From NCBI GenBank assembly GCA_943846685.1, contig OX044363.1, positions 248,001 to 312,000 on the forward strand: a DNA stretch of 64,000 bases, written 5' to 3'. A program made the position numbers and the translations under genes. Positions 61,551 to 64,000 of this stretch are shown piece after piece (the first letter of the stretch is position 1; every line of letters begins with the position of its first letter). The notes beneath the pieces were generated by a model, which saw only the letters and a program-made list of their open reading frames with translations, ran no database searches and was not told where the DNA came from. This stretch comes from an uncultured Pseudomonadales bacterium (GTDB lineage Bacteria; Pseudomonadota; Gammaproteobacteria; Pseudomonadales; Porticoccaceae).

Positions 61551-64000
61551 ATGTCTGCAGCACTGCTTAATTTCTATCAAAACACTGTTCTTCGCCACCC
61601 GCTCTCAGCCATTTTTATGGTTCTGGCGCTGGCGGTTGCCATGGCGTTTGGGCTGCCCAATTTTAAGCTCGATGCCTCGGCGGATTCGCTGACGCTGGAA
61701 CATGACGATGATCTCAACTTCTTTCGAGAAGTGGTGCAGCGCTATGGCAGTGATAACTTTCTAATTGTCACCTTTTCGCCACTAGAGGGCGACCTATTCG
61801 ATGATAACAACCTGCAAACTCTCTCCTCTCTGCGCAATGAGCTGGCCGGGATCAACGGTGTTGAGAGTATGCTGTCGCTGCTCGATGTACCGCTGCTGTA
61901 CAGCCCAAAGATTAGTGTTGCAGATTTAAAAGGTGAGCTGAATACGCTGCTGTCACCCGGGGTTGATCGGGATCTGGCGCGTCAGGAATTTCTTAATAGC
62001 CCAATCTACAAAGACCTTATTTTAAGTAAGGATGGCCAGACCACGGGGATGCTGGCGACCCTTGAGCTGGATCAGAAGTATCTCGATCTGGTGCAGGCTC
62101 GCGATGCACTGCGTCTGATCAAGTCAACCGATGGGCTCAGTCCAGAACAACAGGTTGAGCTGGATGCGGTAAGTAAAGAATTTCTCGATTATCGCACTGC
62201 AAAAGCGGCTGCGAGTCACCAGCTAGTTGCCGATGTGCGCAGTCTGATGGATGGCTACCGCGATGGCGCGACAATCTTTCTCGGCGGCCCAGATATGATT
62301 ACCGCGGATATGGTCGACTTTATCAAGAGCGATCTGGCGATCTTTGGCACCGGCATTCTGATCTTTGTGATCGTCACACTGGCGGTTATTTTCCGTCAGT
62401 TGCGCTGGGTTATTCTGCCCCTCAGCACCTGCGCTCTGTGTCTGGTAATCATTCTTGGTTTCCTTAGCTGGATCGACTGGCGCTTAACGGTTATCTCGTC
62501 TAATTTTGTCTCGCTGCTGTTAATTATCACTCTGGCGCTGACCATGCATTTGATTGTCCGCTATCGAGAGCTGTACCGCACCCAACCAGAGGCAACTCAG
62601 GAACAGCTGGTGGTTGCCACGGTAACCTCAATGGCCAAACCCTGTCTGTATACGGTGCTGACTACTATCGTGGCGTTTATGTCGCTGGTGGTTAGCAATA
62701 TCCGTCCGGTGATTGATTTTGGCTGGATGATGACTATGGGTATCAGTCTGGCACTGGTAGTCGCGTTTATTATTATTCCGGCGGGCATGATGTTGATCGG
62801 CAAGGGCAAAGACAGCTCTGGTAAGGATAAATCTGCCTCCTTTACCTCGGTATTCTCCAACTTTACCGAACGCCACGGCAATATAGTGTTGCTCACTGCC
62901 TGTGTGCTCAGCGTGCTCTCAATCTACGGTATTAGCCGCCTTGAGGTGGAAAACCGCTTTATTGATTATTTCCGCAGCGATACGGAAATCTATCAGGGCA
63001 TGGAAATTATCGATGCCTCGCTGGGCGGTACTACGCCTCTGGATATTATTTTGCAGGCACCGACTTTTGCCGAGTCTGAACAAGATTTTGTGCTCTCTGA
63101 AGACAGCGAATATGGCGCTGATGCGTTCGGCGACGATGCTTTTGGAGATGACGGGTTCGCTGAGGAAGATGAGTACGGTGGCTATGGGAATGATGGCTTT
63201 GACGATGCATTCGCTAGCGATTCCGACGCCTTTGGCGAAGACAGCGCCAATGCACTGCAAGACACCTACTGGTTTACTTCAACCGGCCTCGCCGATCTGG
63301 CCAAGTTACAGGCGTTTCTCGAAGCCCAGCCAGAGGTAGGCAAGGTTAGCTCTCTGGTACAAATCTACGATGTCGCCAGTGATCTTAGCGGCCATAAGCT
63401 CAATGATTTTGAAATTGCCTTTATGCGTAAAAGCTTTGGCGATGAGATCTATCAGCAGATGGTTGCTCCCTATCTTCTTGAGGATATTGATGAGGCACGT
63501 ATTCAGTTGCGCGCCATGGAAACCGAAGGCCTGTTGCGCCGCGCGGATCTGCTAGAGAAAATCCGCGACTATGCGGTAAATGAGGTGGGTATCGCCCCTG
63601 AAGATATCCGCTTTACCGGCCTGCTGGTGCTCTATAACAATATGCTGCAAAGTCTGTATAAGTCGCAAATCCTCACCCTGGGTGCGGTTTTTGTCGGCAT
63701 TATGCTGATGTTTCTGGTGCTGTTCCGCTCGATTAAGATTTCGGTTATCGCGATCTTGCCGAACTTCTTAGCCGCGGGAATTGTTCTTGGCGGCATGGGA
63801 CTCAGCGGCATACCGCTAGATATGATGACCATTACTATCGCGGCTATTACTGTGGGTATTGGTGTCGATCACGCGATCCACTACATCACCAGATTTAGCC
63901 GTGAGTTTGCTATCGACGGCAACTATCTGGCCTCGATGCACAGAGCCCACGCCAGTATTGGTCTGGCGCTGTTTTACACGGCGATTACGATTATTGTCGG
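61551..64000 (+). CDS. RND/MMPL-family exporter (5' part)
   Basis: An inner-membrane transporter that runs off the window after 816 codons. One helix near the N-terminus, a first periplasmic loop (about 40-260), a helical block (about 265-410) with a sterol-sensing-like pattern, a second TM near 445, a second loop and a second helical block beginning near 705. The second loop carries an acidic insert at about 511-568 (repeats of DAFGDD and DDAFAS). The start ATG has an AAGGAC site 12 bases upstream. It is likely to export lipids or hydrophobic compounds; the substrate is not known. Confidence 0.88.
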   Translation, partial: MSAALLNFYQNTVLRHPLSAIFMVLALAVAMAFGLPNFKLDASADSLTLEHDDDLNFFREVVQRYGSDNFLIVTFSPLEGDLFDDNNLQTLSSLRNELAGINGVESMLSLLDVPLLYSPKISVADLKGELNTLLSPGVDRDLARQEFLNSPIYKDLILSKDGQTTGMLATLELDQKYLDLVQARDALRLIKSTDGLSPEQQVELDAVSKEFLDYRTAKAAASHQLVADVRSLMDGYRDGATIFLGGPDMITADMVDFIKSDLAIFGTGILIFVIVTLAVIFRQLRWVILPLSTCALCLVIILGFLSWIDWRLTVISSNFVSLLLIITLALTMHLIVRYRELYRTQPEATQEQLVVATVTSMAKPCLYTVLTTIVAFMSLVVSNIRPVIDFGWMMTMGISLALVVAFIIIPAGMMLIGKGKDSSGKDKSASFTSVFSNFTERHGNIVLLTACVLSVLSIYGISRLEVENRFIDYFRSDTEIYQGMEIIDASLGGTTPLDIILQAPTFAESEQDFVLSEDSEYGADAFGDDAFGDDGFAEEDEYGGYGNDGFDDAFASDSDAFGEDSANALQDTYWFTSTGLADLAKLQAFLEAQPEVGKVSSLVQIYDVASDLSGHKLNDFEIAFMRKSFGDEIYQQMVAPYLLEDIDEARIQLRAMETEGLLRRADLLEKIRDYAVNEVGIAPEDIRFTGLLVLYNNMLQSLYKSQILTLGAVFVGIMLMFLVLFRSIKISVIAILPNFLAAGIVLGGMGLSGIPLDMMTITIAAITVGIGVDHAIHYITRFSREFAIDGNYLASMHRAHASIGLALFYTAITIIV

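Overview
The window looks like a contiguous stretch of a chromosome from a free-living marine gammaproteobacterium (roughly half G+C). I infer a Cellvibrionales/SAR92-like lineage but cannot prove it from sequence alone. The grounds are standard gammaproteobacterial gene orders (xseB-ispA-dxs; a YibN-like gene-grxC-secB; glnA-ntrB-ntrC next to typA), a TonB-receptor and lipoprotein-rich outer membrane, and a family 81 beta-1,3-glucanase. Apart from short transposon-like repeats, no insertion sequence, prophage, CRISPR array, rRNA or tRNA was recognised.

Layout. 1-5.5 kb: the 3' end of a sodium-coupled NSS transporter, a block of palindromic genomic repeats, an HNH nuclease, then xseB-ispA-dxs (isoprenoid precursors) and a GST-like gene. 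5.5-12 kb (minus): two related lipoproteins, one a GH81 laminarinase with two CBM-like domains, the other made only of four copies of that domain; together they look like a surface beta-glucan capture and cleavage pair. 12-27.3 kb: a phosphate island with a TonB-dependent receptor (broken by one frameshift), a duplicated beta-helix-like lipoprotein, phoU-pstBAC, pstS, a porin and phoBR. Pho-box half-sites at exact 11-bp spacing lie before the receptor, pstS, the porin and phoB, so this is a PhoB regulon that seems to include its own receptor/lipoprotein pair. 27.4-31.4 kb: slyD, an unlisted 55-aa membrane peptide, and gap-arsJ (arsenate detoxification through 1-arseno-3-phosphoglycerate), which fits beside genes for high-affinity phosphate uptake.

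31.4-36.2 kb: small housekeeping genes (NYN protein, HutC-like regulator with operators, GIY-YIG, SprT-like, PHP phosphoesterase, rhodanese, grxC, secB). 36.2-41.7 kb: the nitrogen-control block ntrC-ntrB, a DUF4124 protein and glnA, with two sigma-54 promoters and three NtrC palindromes, followed by a stand-alone ThiI-type rhodanese domain that looks like the remnant of a full thiI. 41.8-47.3 kb: typA flanked by two GGDEF proteins. 47.5-50.5 kb: a CotH/lamin-tail lipoprotein gene broken by five +1 shifts. 50.5-58.1 kb: tag, pip, dtd, mpl, a subtilase lipoprotein and a PPi-type phosphofructokinase. 58.2-61.4 kb: a decaying regulatory patch with an XRE regulator, two tandem LuxR-type proteins that have both lost or disconnected their DNA-binding domain, and an XRE-transmembrane protein. 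61.5-64 kb: the start of an RND/MMPL exporter that runs off the window.

The most unusual signals are the PhoB-box-controlled receptor plus beta-helix lipoprotein, the four-domain glucan-binding lipoprotein, degenerate 11-17-bp tandem repeats directly after several stop codons that repeat the end of the gene including a stop, and the parallel decay of the two LuxR paralogues.
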